A DNA stretch of 64,000 nt from Lyophyllum atratum (taxonomy: Eukaryota; Basidiomycota; Agaricomycetes; Agaricales; Lyophyllaceae), in assembly GCA_014905825.1 (NCBI GenBank), contig JACGCN010000009.1:310001-374000 (forward strand), in the 5' to 3' direction. The notes under the pieces were generated by a model. That model was not told the origin of the DNA, ran no database searches, and saw only the letters and a program-made list of their open reading frames with translations. The number at the start of each line of letters is the position of its first letter. Position 1 is the first letter of the stretch. Positions 22,606 to 32,169 of the stretch are shown here, in pieces. The position numbers and the translations under genes are program-made.

Positions 22606-24527
22606 TCACAAGTCCAAGGAGTTACGTGCCACGGCGTCGAAACCAACTTGAATAACAGGGCCGCCGCCATTTAACCTTCTCCACTCTCCCAATGTTTTGG
22701 GCACGAGTTTAGACCCTAGTCCCGCCTCGCTCGCTGTGGGTGCACTCATTCCCTTCAAAACCCTTTCTGCAAGACTCATTATCGGCTTTTCCAACCGCCT
22801 CAGCCTCTCAGTCTGCAGCCGATACCGATCAACAACGTAACCACCTTTGCCTTCCGCCAACTCCAGATCCTGGCTATCCTCCAAACGCACCTTGAGTGCT
22901 GGGATGGAGATTGCCGGAACAATTGCTTTCTGTTCGAACATCAGCTTGATTCGAGCATCGTTGGCAAGTGACTTCCTAAATGCTGCCAGGGACGTCTGAT
23001 TGATTGGTTGACTCATCCTCTGTCGAAAACTCGACGGAGACAGAATGCTATAGCTGTCGCTAGACTGGTTGTTATGAGGGTCCCGGGGACCACCGTCTGG
23101 TCGATTGAACTGCGCAACCACTAGAGCCATTCTGGGCCGGGCGACAGGATTCTCCTTCCAACACTCTTGCATGAGCAACCAGATGTCGTTCGTCAGCCCC
23201 CATTCGCTCCACGACGCGCTAAAGTTTTTTGGCCGCAAAGGACGATAGCCACGAGTGACATGGAGCATCACTGCCGTATCACGCAGGCGAGGAAAAGGAA
23301 TGTCGCCCGTAAAAATCTTGGAAGAAATTTCTAGTACGAAAAGGGGGCGTGGAAGAGAAGGACGGTACCTCATAGCAAACGCATGACCATGCGTAGATGT
23401 CACTAGCCTTGGTGTTCTTCGGCTGCTCGTCAGTATCTGGATCGAACAGCTCGGGTGCCTGCCATCGCACAGAACCTCCTTTAGAGGCTGCAGACGAGTG
23501 GGTTGTCCATGCGGGTATTTTCGAGTCAGAGATGGAAGAGATACCAAAGTCTGCTAAACGGGCTCTTCCCCTATCGTCAATCAAAATATTTTGCTATTGA
23601 AGAAGTCTTCAGGGATAAACAATTGGCAAGGAACATAATGATAACATACACTCTTCAAATCTCCGTGGATGATGTCGTTGTTGTGTAGATACAACAGGCC
23701 CTCAGCCACGTCAACTGCCTGGATAAGAGTGGCAGTTCGGAACTCTGGTAGTCGATATGTATGGTTCCACATACGAATTGAATACGGGAGCCATAGGGTC
23801 GGCTCTTCAGATACTTTTCCATATCCCCTGCTTCCATCCACGGGGAGACCAGGCAAAATCGCCGCCGGAAACGGTGTATTCCATATATCGGAAGGACATT
23901 AGGGTGCGATAACTGTCCCCACAGTATAGCTTCCTTCGAAAATCTCTAGGAGAAAACGAGCAACATCGTACATAATACTCGAGACCCGTGACGATACCAA
24001 TACTAACCTTGAAGAAATCTTGGTCCTTCGTGTCTTGGTACATTCGTACGGCTTTCAGACACACTTTCTGCCCGTTGAAGTAAGCCTCGTATATATCAGC
24101 AAAGCCACCAGACGTGACCGGATCCTCGCCCTCGGGCACAACATCCTTGAGCTCGTAACACAGAGGATACAGCCCAGATTTTGCCGATAACCTCTGTGTT
24201 GCAACGATGAGTCGACGTCGGAACAAGTTGTCTAGATCTCCCATATCTAGGACCTGGATAAATTGGACGTGAGTATATCGAGGAGTAAGATCACACAGAC
24301 GGGGTGGGGCACCTGTTGGAACATGTCAAGAACTTTTTGTGCAGTCGAGTCTTTGCAGCCTAGTAGTTCTTTGTACAACTCCACCCCGCAAAGAATGATT
24401 TCGAGTCTAGAAATGATGTCGGTCACTGCAGACCTAGAATCAGAATCCGGCTTCGAAGGACTGAAAAGTTCGCAACAGCTGTCATCTTTTGAAAATCTAG
24501 CCAGAGAGAGTCAGCTACCCACGTCAT
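22606..24527 (-). CDS. Protein kinase, tyrosine-kinase-like (TKL) type
   Basis: Probable Ser/Thr kinase of the TKL-like expansion in Agaricomycetes. Minus-strand exons: 24527-24523, 24433-24313, 24253-24008, 23945-23786, 23744-23650, 23593-23369, 23316-22606; total 1,563 nt, 520 residues. Motifs in order: Gly-rich loop TSGGFADIYEAYF, invariant Lys in VCLKAVR, catalytic loop IIHGDLKSQN, LADFGIS for DFG and WQAPELF for APE. The catalytic loop is HGD rather than HRD, as in many fungal relatives. An N-terminal helical segment (LELYKELLGC...AQKVLDMFQQ) is typical of these kinases. The C-terminal 150 residues are outside the kinase fold. The 5-nt first exon ATGAC is inferred from frame and from its conservation in a second copy of the leader near 40.8 kb. 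Confidence 0.82.
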
Positions 24528-24835
24528 ATGTATCAAGCACAAGTGTTTCCTAGTAGGTGTTCTTCAGGTTGCTGCCCCCTCAATGGCTTGAACGATACAG
24601 CGAAAAAAGGTTTGGGGAGCGGGCGCAATCGAGGTCGACGCTTGAAGAAGGCTACAGGACTGTGCCCAAGGGCCGAAGATGACTTGCACAGCATTGAGCG
24701 CCATACCCCCCTATACCCCCATTCTTGTGGCAGAAGCTTTCCCAGGACCTTGCTCTCAGGGAAGACCGCATGAGGTCGTCGGACACCAATCTGTTGCTTG
24801 AAGAAGAAGAAAGGTACGATGTCAACCTATGTCAA
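24478..24835 (-). repeat. Duplicated promoter/leader, copy 1 (kinase)
   Basis: This stretch, covering part of intron 1, the ATGAC exon and about 300 bp upstream of the kinase, is a diverged direct copy of 40775-41145. Shared landmarks on the + strand include TACCCACGTCATATG, ATCAAGC, CAAGTGTTTCCT, a TGTGGCAGAAGCTTTCC block and AAGAAGAAGAAAGG. Similarity stops before kinase exon 2. Confidence 0.8.
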
Positions 24836-25210
24836 CGGAAGGATACACCAAACAACTCGGATATATGGCTCAATTGGCTTGAAATAGCACAGGATGAACC
24901 TACGATCTTGAGCTGAGCGTCCCGGAACCAGGTAAGGCGATGGCGGCCAATAGGTGCCAATCAACCGCCCTCCAAATTTAATTCCTGCTACTTTAGTAGT
25001 AGGTTTTTACCCCCGACCGTGCAATTCAAAATTTGTTCTTACATAGTAATTGTTTGGTCGTTCACATGCTCTAATCTAATCTACATCTACATCCCCCGGC
25101 GACTCTCATGTGCTTCTCTCACTGTCTTGCAGTCTTCAACACCCTTAGGCCTAGAGGAACGCAAAAAAGCAGGCAAAGCCTGTAAACTGCCGTGGAGACG
25201 ATCCTAACAA
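24836..25210. other. Flank between leader repeat and retrotransposon
   Basis: About 375 bp without a gene. It ends with AACAA (25206-25210), the left target-site duplication of the Ty3/gypsy insertion. Confidence 0.5.
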
Positions 25211-25557
25211 TGTTAGAACCGAATGAATAAGGAAAAGACTTAGATAGACGAGAGCGACTCAGATGAATAGAGATAGCTGGGGTTTAACACTGAGTTGATT
25301 CGATGCTAGATACTGGCTAAGTACAAGGTTTATATAAGAGTCTGTTTAGGGGTTTTTAGAGAGGAGAGTGAGTATGTGTAACATATGAATGGTAAAGTAC
25401 TGTGATTGTATGAGACTGTGATAATATGGAGGAGACTGTGATAATATCTAGGAAAGGAGACGAGAGGAGGGAAAGGAGACGAGGCGAGGGGAACGGAGAG
25501 GTAGGTACTGGATGGTCGGGAATCGGGATTCGGATGGGACTTGGGCGATTCACGACA
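25211..25557 (-). repeat. 3' LTR of the Ty3/gypsy element
   Basis: 347 bp, TGTTAG...GACA on the + strand, apparently identical to 31088-31434. It contains a TATA motif near 25330 (minus sense CTTATATAAAC), a duplicated GACTGTGATAATAT and a purine-rich run. Confidence 0.95.
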
Positions 25558-28500
25558 TTACCCCCCTTTTAAGATTGAAACGGCGTAGTCTTTGGACTTG
25601 GGAGGATGAGCGACGCGGCCGGAGCGGGTTGTGGTTTGTGTGGGAGGTTCAAAATCGCGTTGCCAGGGACCGGGAGGGGGTGATGGGGAGCGAGTGGGAG
25701 GGAGTTCTGATGGGGCCGTCGTGATGGGTTCTAAGGACGTGATTGGGTGATGGGTGGTGGTGTCGAAGTCGAAGCGAGGTGGGTGAGGGCGACGGGGATT
25801 TTGACGATGGAAACGTTCGAGAGTCTCGTAAAGTGAGGTGCTGATGTCGGAGAAGGGAAGCCATGAGTTTTCGGAGTCGGGTAGGTCACGCCATTGGACG
25901 AAGTAGTCGTAGCGGCGTCCGACCTTGCGGCTGTCGATGATGGTTTTGACGTCGCGTGGTTGATCGGGAATGACATCGACGGGAGGGATGGAAGTGGAGG
26001 GAAGTCGTCCGGGGATTATGGAAGGCGGGATATAAGGTTCGAGAAGGGATATGTGGAATACGGGGTGGAGGCGAGACATGGAGCGAGGGAGGTCGAGGAG
26101 GTAGGAGGAGAGGCCGTGACGAGCGAGAATTTTGAAAGGACCTAGGCGTCGGTAGTCGAATTTGTTAGTCGGTCTTGTAGTCTTGATGTTACGACGCAGT
26201 AGCCAAACTTGGTTGTCGGGTTTGAATTGGGGTGCCGGTGAATGTCTTCGGTCGTAATACTTGGCCATGTGTTCGTTGGAATGATTGAGTTCGGCGCGAA
26301 GTTCTTCGTGGATGATCTGAAGGCGATCGGCGAGTTCGGTGGCTGCTGGATTGGTGGTTCTGTCGGTGATGCGAACTTCGAAGTCGGGGTGGAAACCGAG
26401 ATTGGCGTAGAAGGGAGTTTGTTGAGTAGAAGAATTCTTGGAGTTATTGAAAGAAAACTCAGCGAGGGCGAGATAGTCGGACCAGTCGTCCTGCTGATAG
26501 GAGCAATAAGTGCGAATGTAGGTTTCTAAGGTTTGGTTGGTGCGTTCCGTCAGGCCGTCGGTTTGTGGGTGGTAGGCAGTGGAAGGCTTCATCTTGGTCC
26601 CGCAAAGCTTCATGAGATGCGTGAGGAATGAGGAGACGAAAACTGAGCCACGGTCGGAGACGATGGAGTGAGGAAATCCATGGTGACGAAAGACGCGGTC
26701 GAGGTAGAGGCGAGCGAGTCCTGGGGCGTCGATGGACTCGTTAATCGGAATGAAATGTGCAGCGCGTGTCATGCGGTCGCACACTACCCAAATGGAGTCG
26801 TATCCATGGGATAATGGCAGCTTCGTGATGAAGTCCATTGAGACGGATCGCCAAGGGCGGTCAGGGATATCAAGTGGTTGGAGAAGGCCGTAGGGTTTGT
26901 GTGTTGCGTTCTTGACACGCGAACAAAGATCGCAGGAAGCGACGTAAGACCGTATGTAACGTCTCATTCCTGGCCAGGAGTAGTCGCGTTCGACATTGTC
27001 GTAAGTGCCGGCGCGTCCTGGGTGACCACTGAGGACTGAATCATGACGTGAATGGACGATTTTGGCGCGGAGGGACTGGGGAACGAAGAGTCGATTGTTG
27101 TGGAAAACGAGATCATTTTCGTAAGTGATGGAAGGGTCGTCCTTAGTGTGAAGATCGCGCCATTCCGTGTCATCGCGGAAGGCGGCTTTGAATTCGTCGA
27201 GGAGTTCGGAGTTGTCGATTGTGAAGGTGGAGAGAGAGTTGATGATTGGAGGACGGGGGACAGGAGCTGACGAAGTGCTGGGGAAGAGTTTTTGGATGTG
27301 GTAGTCCGTGAGGAGCGCCTTGCGCTGCGTGAGGAGGACTTCATCCCCATCTTGAGGCACGAAGTCGGGACGGCGGGAAGCGGCGTCGGCGGGGTTATTT
27401 TTACCGGGCGCGTACTCTAGTTGGAAGTCGAATGCGGATAGGAACATAGACCAGCGAGCTTGGCGTCGGTTAAGGATTCGGGTGGACATGAAGTAGCGTA
27501 GGTTGGAGTGATCAGAGATGACGGCAATGGTGTGTGGTGAACTGATGAGCCAAGGACGGTTCTCGTGGAAACATTCGACAACGGAAAGTAGTTCCTTGTC
27601 GTGGATTTCATAGTTGATTTCGGAGGGTGTGAATTTGCGTGAGTGATAAGCGACGGGATGGAGAAGGTTGTCTTCGTCAGGTTGGAGGAAGATGCTGGAG
27701 AGTGCGAAATCGGAAGCGTCGGTGACGACGGTGGAAGGGAGTTTAGGGTTAAAATGTCGAAGTACGGGGGCGGTAGTGAATATTAACTTCAATTTGTCGA
27801 AGGCGGCCAGTGCTTCGGGTGACAGCCCTGGGAACGATTTCTTGCATGCGCTCGTCGTTAAATTGGTGAGGGGGAGACAAATGTCGGCGTAGTGATGGAT
27901 GAATCGGCGGTAAAAGTTGGTGAATCCGAGGAATTGTTGAATCTGCTTAACGGACTTGGGAACGGGCCAGTCGACGATGGTAGCGAGTTTCTTTGGGTTC
28001 ATCTGGACGCCTAATGAGGAAATGATAAAGCCGAGGTAATCGACCTGGGGTTTGTCGAATTCGCACTTCTTGGCGTTAACGAAGAGATTGGCGGTGCGAA
28101 GACGTTCTAGAACTTGGGTAACCAGGAGGGTGTGATCTTGGCCGGGTTGTGAGAAGATAAGAATATCGTCGAGGTAGACGACTACTGAAATGTCCAGGAT
28201 GTCACGTAAAGCGTCTTGAATGAAGGCTTGGAAAGTCGCCGGGGCGTTGGTGAGCCCGAAGGGCATGACCGTGTACTCGAATAAGCCGAGGTGGGTACGG
28301 AAGGCCGTCTTCCACTCGTCGCCTTCTTTCACGCGAACGAGGTTGAAAGCATTCTTGAGGTCGAGGACTGTAAATGTGTCGCAGCCCTGGACGCGATCAA
28401 GGAGGTCGGCGGTTAGGGGAAGCGGATAGCGGTTTTTCTTGGTGATTGAGTTGAGACCGCGGTAGTCGACACAGAGTCGGAGGTCACCCGTTTTACGACG

Positions 28501-29832
28501 GACGAAGAGGATGGGCGAGGCTGCAGACGAGGTCGACCGACGGATGTAACCTTTCTTGAGTTGTTCTTCAACGTACTCGAAAAGGACTTGGCGCTCGTCT
28601 TGGGATAATGAGTAGATAGGGCCGAATGGAGGCGTTTTCCCCTCTTCTAGGTCGATGCTAATATCGTATGGTCGATGTTCTGGAAGCTTAAGAACTTCGA
28701 TGGGATCGAAGACGTCGATAAAGTTGTGGTATTTGTCGGGTACGAGTTTAAGGACTTCTTCGGTGGTGTCGGTTACGAAAGCGTGGTTGGATTTGGAAGG
28801 AGGGGGCTCGGGTGGAGGGGAGGGGGATGATGGACAAGAAGGGGGCGGTTCAGGAGGTGGCGGTTCGTTCTGTGTGGTGTCGGGAAGGCTGGAAAGAGCG
28901 TTGATACGGACTTCAAGTTCGTTGTTGGCAGTATACCAGATACATGATATTGATTGATTCTTCGCGTACTTCCTAAAACGTTCGGGAGTGACGCAAGCGA
29001 TGTCTATTGGTTTGTTTCGCGGGCCAAAGATGGGCGCGGGAGGAGGTGGAGGGCAGGACCATATGGATTTGAGTTCAGCGCGGCTAAGGCCGTTTTGAAT
29101 CGGGGGTCGGAGGATGGACGACGTAGAACCAACATAGGTAGTCTTGACGTCGGGGAACGGTAGCGATTTCTTTACGTGGCGTGTAGAAAGAACTTTCGCG
29201 ATATCTGAGGCGGGCTTGTTGTTAAGACGGAGGCCTAGACCAACTGAGCCGATCGAAGAGGTTGCGGAACGGGCAGATGGAGTTACGAGGCTATAGCCTC
29301 GGCCAAATGCAGTGACAGGAAAGTCTTGGTTGGCGCCGCAGCACGACAGCGTAAGCTGGCCGCGGGCCCAGTCGACAGAGGGGTTGTGTTGCTTCAGCCA
29401 GTCGAGGCCGAGGAGGATGGGGTAGGGCATGGAAACGATGCCGAGGCGGATGTTTTCTGAGTGGTCGCGGACTTTGAGGTGTGTGATGACGTCGTGAGTT
29501 AGCAGTCCGGATGTAAGTGGTCGATCGTCGATGGTATGGATAGGGAGAGGGAAGGGTTTGAGGGAGCGGGGAAAGGAGTGTCGGTTGGCGAAGGTGGATT
29601 TTCGTTTAGGGAATGATAAAGTGACGGGAATGTAGAAGTGATCTCTATTTCGGGGGTCTAATTGAACATGGCGAGGTAAACGAAATATAGGCGCGATAGT
29701 CGACGTAGCTATCCATCCACCAGTTGTTGTCTTGGTGAAAGGACGGCTGGAAGGGCAACGGGGAACTGACTCGATGGTTCCTCCCGTTGCCGAAGACCTA
29801 GGAACTAGTCGGTCTTCGGCTTGGCTTTTCCC
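25558..29832 (-). CDS. pol: Ty3/gypsy Pol (protease remnant, RT, RNase H, integrase, chromodomain)
   Basis: Open in the -1 frame relative to gag from the slippery site at 29832 to TAA at 25558; 1,424 codons plus stop. The protease region keeps its C-terminal strand ILLGLDWL (29410-29430) but I find no D[ST]G triad upstream. RT shows PILFVRRKTGDLRLCVDYRGLN and the catalytic YLDD (about 28163-28176). RNase H shows VTDASDFALSS, HDKELLSVVECF and DHSNLRYF. Integrase has an HHCC zinc finger (HPGRAGTYDNVERDYSWPG...CDLC, about 26930-27030), then D, SDRGSVFVS and TDGLTERTNQ for the DDE triad. A chromodomain (YFVQWRDLPDSENSW) lies at about 25840-25960. The stop codon touches the LTR and the last codons form the polypurine tract. 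It is probably made only as a Gag-Pol fusion by -1 frameshifting. Confidence 0.93.
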   Translation of the reverse strand, partial: GKSQAEDRLVPRSSATGGTIESVPRCPSSRPFTKTTTGGWIATSTIAPIFRLPRHVQLDPRNRDHFYIPVTLSFPKRKSTFANRHSFPRSLKPFPLPIHTIDDRPLTSGLLTHDVITHLKVRDHSENIRLGIVSMPYPILLGLDWLKQHNPSVDWARGQLTLSCCGANQDFPVTAFGRGYSLVTPSARSATSSIGSVGLGLRLNNKPASDIAKVLSTRHVKKSLPFPDVKTTYVGSTSSILRPPIQNGLSRAELKSIWSCPPPPPAPIFGPRNKPIDIACVTPERFRKYAKNQSISCIWYTANNELEVRINALSSLPDTTQNEPPPPEPPPSCPSSPSPPPEPPPSKSNHAFVTDTTEEVLKLVPDKYHNFIDVFDPIEVLKLPEHRPYDISIDLEEGKTPPFGPIYSLSQDERQVLFEYVEEQLKKGYIRRSTSSAASPILFVRRKTGDLRLCVDYRGLNSITKKNRYPLPLTADLLDRVQGCDTFTVLDLKNAFNLVRVKEGDEWKTAFRTHLGLFEYTVMPFGLTNAPATFQAFIQDALRDILDISVVVYLDDILIFSQPGQDHTLLVTQVLERLRTANLFVNAKKCEFDKPQVDYLGFIISSLGVQMNPKKLATIVDWPVPKSVKQIQQFLGFTNFYRRFIHHYADICLPLTNLTTSACKKSFPGLSPEALAAFDKLKLIFTTAPVLRHFNPKLPSTVVTDASDFALSSIFLQPDEDNLLHPVAYHSRKFTPSEINYEIHDKELLSVVECFHENRPWLISSPHTIAVISDHSNLRYFMSTRILNRRQARWSMFLSAFDFQLEYAPGKNNPADAASRRPDFVPQDGDEVLLTQRKALLTDYHIQKLFPSTSSAPVPRPPIINSLSTFTIDNSELLDEFKAAFRDDTEWRDLHTKDDPSITYENDLVFHNNRLFVPQSLRAKIVHSRHDSVLSGHPGRAGTYDNVERDYSWPGMRRYIRSYVASCDLCSRVKNATHKPYGLLQPLDIPDRPWRSVSMDFITKLPLSHGYDSIWVVCDRMTRAAHFIPINESIDAPGLARLYLDRVFRHHGFPHSIVSDRGSVFVSSFLTHLMKLCGTKMKPSTAYHPQTDGLTERTNQTLETYIRTYCSYQQDDWSDYLALAEFSFNNSKNSSTQQTPFYANLGFHPDFEVRITDRTTNPAATELADRLQIIHEELRAELNHSNEHMAKYYDRRHSPAPQFKPDNQVWLLRRNIKTTRPTNKFDYRRLGPFKILARHGLSSYLLDLPRSMSRLHPVFHISLLEPYIPPSIIPGRLPSTSIPPVDVIPDQPRDVKTIIDSRKVGRRYDYFVQWRDLPDSENSWLPFSDISTSLYETLERFHRQNPRRPHPPRFDFDTTTHHPITSLEPITTAPSELPPTRSPSPPPGPWQRDFEPPTQTTTRSGRVAHPPKSKDYAVSILKGG
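25561..25570 (-). other. Polypurine tract of the Ty3/gypsy element
   Basis: AAAAGGGGGG on the minus strand, immediately before the pol stop codon and the 3' LTR. It is the expected primer for plus-strand DNA synthesis and is also translated as Lys-Gly-Gly. Confidence 0.85.
29789..29832 (-). promoter_or_regulatory. Programmed -1 ribosomal frameshift signal (gag-pol)
   Basis: On the minus strand the heptamer G GGA AAA (29832-29826) sits in the gag frame as X XXY YYZ. A 5-nt spacer (29825-29821) is followed by a perfect 10-bp stem, GCCGAAGACC (29820-29811) with GGTCTTCGGC (29798-29789), around a 12-nt loop that contains the gag stop codon (29807-29805). Pol is open in exactly the -1 frame from the heptamer onward. 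All elements are seen directly; use in vivo is inference. Confidence 0.85.
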
Positions 29833-31061
29833 GCTTCTCCGTGCTTAGCAGAGCGGGTCTTGCAATCCTTGACCTTGTGATCTTTTCCTCCGCAATACAG
29901 GCAAAGGTCGTTCTTGAATCGGTAATCCCTCTCGGCAGGTGTGAGTTTGCCTCGAGGACCAGAGGTGGGAGAGGTGGTGATGGCATCGACTTCCATGGGA
30001 ACAACGTCGGAAGAGGAAGTCGTAGCGGGTTTAGCGGCAGCGGGTGGATAGGAAGAAGCTTGAGAAGAGTGATTGGAATCCTTGGACTTCTTTCCGTTGC
30101 CGTTCTCGAGGCGGCGCTCAACATCGCGCTGATGTAAGTTGCTGTCGATGGAGATGATGAGCGGCTCCCAAGCTTCGAGGGTCAAGGGCCTGTCGACGAC
30201 ATGAACGAGATGGTCCTTGACAAGGGGCTTGAGTCCCTTCATGAAGCGAGAAATTTTGGTTTGTTCCGTCATGTGCAGGTGGCTGGCAAGTTCCATAAAT
30301 GACGTGAGATAATAATGGGCTGAGCCAGTCTGCTTGAGTGTGTCGAGACGTTGATCCGCGGTCGTGATGAGCGCGGGGTCTGCAAACTTCTTGCGGAAAG
30401 CTGCGAGGAAGAGTGCCCAGTCCCAGAGGAGAATAGAACCGGAGTTTTCGAGGTGTGTGAACCACTCGACTGGGATACCGTCTTTTAGATTAAGCCCGAC
30501 GTAGAGAACCTTGGTGTGATCATCGGGGAAAGAGGCGGGATTGAAGTCAATGATCCGTTTAACCTCGGAAAGGAAGGGGGTGACATCAGCATGTTTGCCG
30601 CTGAAGACCCTGGCGTTCCTGAGTTTGACGGTGCTTCCACGAGGAGTGGTGGCAGCAGGGTGCTGAGTACGGTGAGCTACTTCAGCCATAGTGTCGATTA
30701 CGCTTTTGGTGAGTTGGGCCTGGTTTTCGGCAAGCGCGGCGACAATCTGAGCTAGATCAACTGGCGCGGGCACGGGATTGGCGGGCAGTGGTTGAACTGG
30801 TACAGGTTGAACTGGTACGGGGATAGGACCCTGAGGGACAGGAATAGGTCCAGGTGCTGAGATATTTGCGGGTCCCTGAAATTGGACTGACGGATGATCA
30901 GGGATTTGTGCGGGGTCGAAATGCCCGGGAAGGTTTGTGAAGTCGATCCCTGGGACTCGAGGTGTAGTGTAGATGCGAGGGTCCATCATGGGAGGTGGAG
31001 CCGGCAAGTTATATTCCGGTTGGACAGAGGTTCCTGGTAAGATACCAATATTGTCGGACAT
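29805..31061 (-). CDS. gag: Ty3/gypsy Gag
   Basis: 418-residue structural protein that forms the virus-like particle. It has a Pro-rich N-terminus (repeats of GPIPVPQ and VQPVPVQP), a retrotransposon Gag core (VEWFTHLENSG...DWALFLAAFRKKFAD), and a CCHC zinc knuckle CLYCGGKDHKVKDC near the C-terminus that binds element RNA. The ATG at 31061 lies 26 bp inside the 5' LTR. Translation normally ends at TAG 29807-29805; a fraction of ribosomes is expected to slip at 29832-29826 to make Gag-Pol. Confidence 0.93.
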   Translation of the reverse strand: MSDNIGILPGTSVQPEYNLPAPPPMMDPRIYTTPRVPGIDFTNLPGHFDPAQIPDHPSVQFQGPANISAPGPIPVPQGPIPVPVQPVPVQPLPANPVPAPVDLAQIVAALAENQAQLTKSVIDTMAEVAHRTQHPAATTPRGSTVKLRNARVFSGKHADVTPFLSEVKRIIDFNPASFPDDHTKVLYVGLNLKDGIPVEWFTHLENSGSILLWDWALFLAAFRKKFADPALITTADQRLDTLKQTGSAHYYLTSFMELASHLHMTEQTKISRFMKGLKPLVKDHLVHVVDRPLTLEAWEPLIISIDSNLHQRDVERRLENGNGKKSKDSNHSSQASSYPPAAAKPATTSSSDVVPMEVDAITTSPTSGPRGKLTPAERDYRFKNDLCLYCGGKDHKVKDCKTRSAKHGEAGKAKPKTD

Positions 31062-31087
31062 GTCGATTTTGGTGATCGAATCAAACT

Positions 31088-31434
31088 TGTTAGAACCGAA
31101 TGAATAAGGAAAAGACTTAGATAGACGAGAGCGACTCAGATGAATAGAGATAGCTGGGGTTTAACACTGAGTTGATTCGATGCTAGATACTGGCTAAGTA
31201 CAAGGTTTATATAAGAGTCTGTTTAGGGGTTTTTAGAGAGGAGAGTGAGTATGTGTAACATATGAATGGTAAAGTACTGTGATTGTATGAGACTGTGATA
31301 ATATGGAGGAGACTGTGATAATATCTAGGAAAGGAGACGAGAGGAGGGAAAGGAGACGAGGCGAGGGGAACGGAGAGGTAGGTACTGGATGGTCGGGAAT
31401 CGGGATTCGGATGGGACTTGGGCGATTCACGACA
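31088..31434 (-). repeat. 5' LTR of the Ty3/gypsy element
   Basis: 347 bp, apparently identical to 25211-25557, followed by the right AACAA target duplication at 31435-31439. In minus sense it provides the promoter, with a TATA motif near 31207. Confidence 0.95.
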
Positions 31435-32161
31435 AACAACAGCCGCATTAACACCCGGCAACACACACACCACCTACCTACGCTTCCTCAACATCGACCG
31501 TATGCCCTGGAACCCGCCGGGAGGCCCCGGCCGTGCCGCAAAAATGCCGAGAAACTCAAGAGGGCGCCGATGAATGTCAGCACGGACCCATACCTAGGTA
31601 TACAGGCTTCAAAGCTAAACAGGTCAAATTAAAGAACATATATTGTGTGATATTGAAGTCCCATATCGATGTGGAAAACATTCAAAGAGAGAACAGAGTT
31701 GTCAGTGAAAAGTAGCAGGTTCTGCGGCGATAGCGCGCGTCCACAGGCTTATGACTTCTATGGCAACAGGGACTGCTCAGCTTCGATTTGTAATCTGCCC
31801 TGAGCCAAACAAGGGCAGGACCCCGAACGCATAGATTAACGTCATATCTAATCTGTGATTACTATTCAACGCTACACCAAGTCATGTTCAACATCACTCA
31901 TCGACGTCGACTCTCGCCACCACCACGTCACGTTGGACTGCCGTCCAGCTGTGAAACGCTCTACAGTACGTTTATCTGCGCTTTATTTATGGTTCCTATG
32001 TTCTTACTTTGCTGGACAAGTTGTTTAATTCAGCCTTACAGGTACATCATGTTATTTTGCCGTCTATTCCCTGCCAAACTTGCGTGCGGATGGCACAGGG
32101 CTTTTCCCCGGGGTTTTCCCCTCCATCTCATACCGTTCTACAGGGGAGGAAGGCGCTATGT
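31435..32161. other. Gene-free flank between retrotransposon and MITE
   Basis: No gene is seen. It contains one copy (31758-31834) of a short dispersed repeat also found in rearranged form at 39697-39771 and 40324-40379. Confidence 0.45.
31758..31834 (+). repeat. Dispersed repeat, copy A
   Basis: Starts CTATGGCAACAGGGACTGC and runs through TTTGTAATCTGCCCTGA to GGACCCCGAACGCATAG. Its second half matches the reverse complement of 39697-39771. Its first half matches the reverse complement of 40352-40379. Confidence 0.6.
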
Positions 32162-32169
32162 GGCGTCTT

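Larger units (their letters stand above)
25211..31434 (-). mobile_element. Complete Ty3/gypsy LTR retrotransposon (chromovirus)
   Basis: A 6,224-bp element on the minus strand with 347-bp LTRs that read as identical. It has a 5-bp target duplication AACAA (25206-25210 and 31435-31439), a gag frame, an overlapping pol frame, and the order protease remnant, RT, RNase H, integrase, chromodomain. The integrase-last order and the chromodomain place it among chromoviruses, which use the chromodomain to bias insertion toward modified chromatin. A 10-nt polypurine tract abuts the 3' LTR. No canonical TGG-type primer binding site follows the 5' LTR. Identical LTRs imply a recent insertion. Confidence 0.95.

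Noticed and set aside
24434..24530. Kinase start at ATG 24244
   Set aside because: The exon 24433-24313 continues the kinase N-terminal helix in frame and joins with a normal intron, so translation starts upstream.
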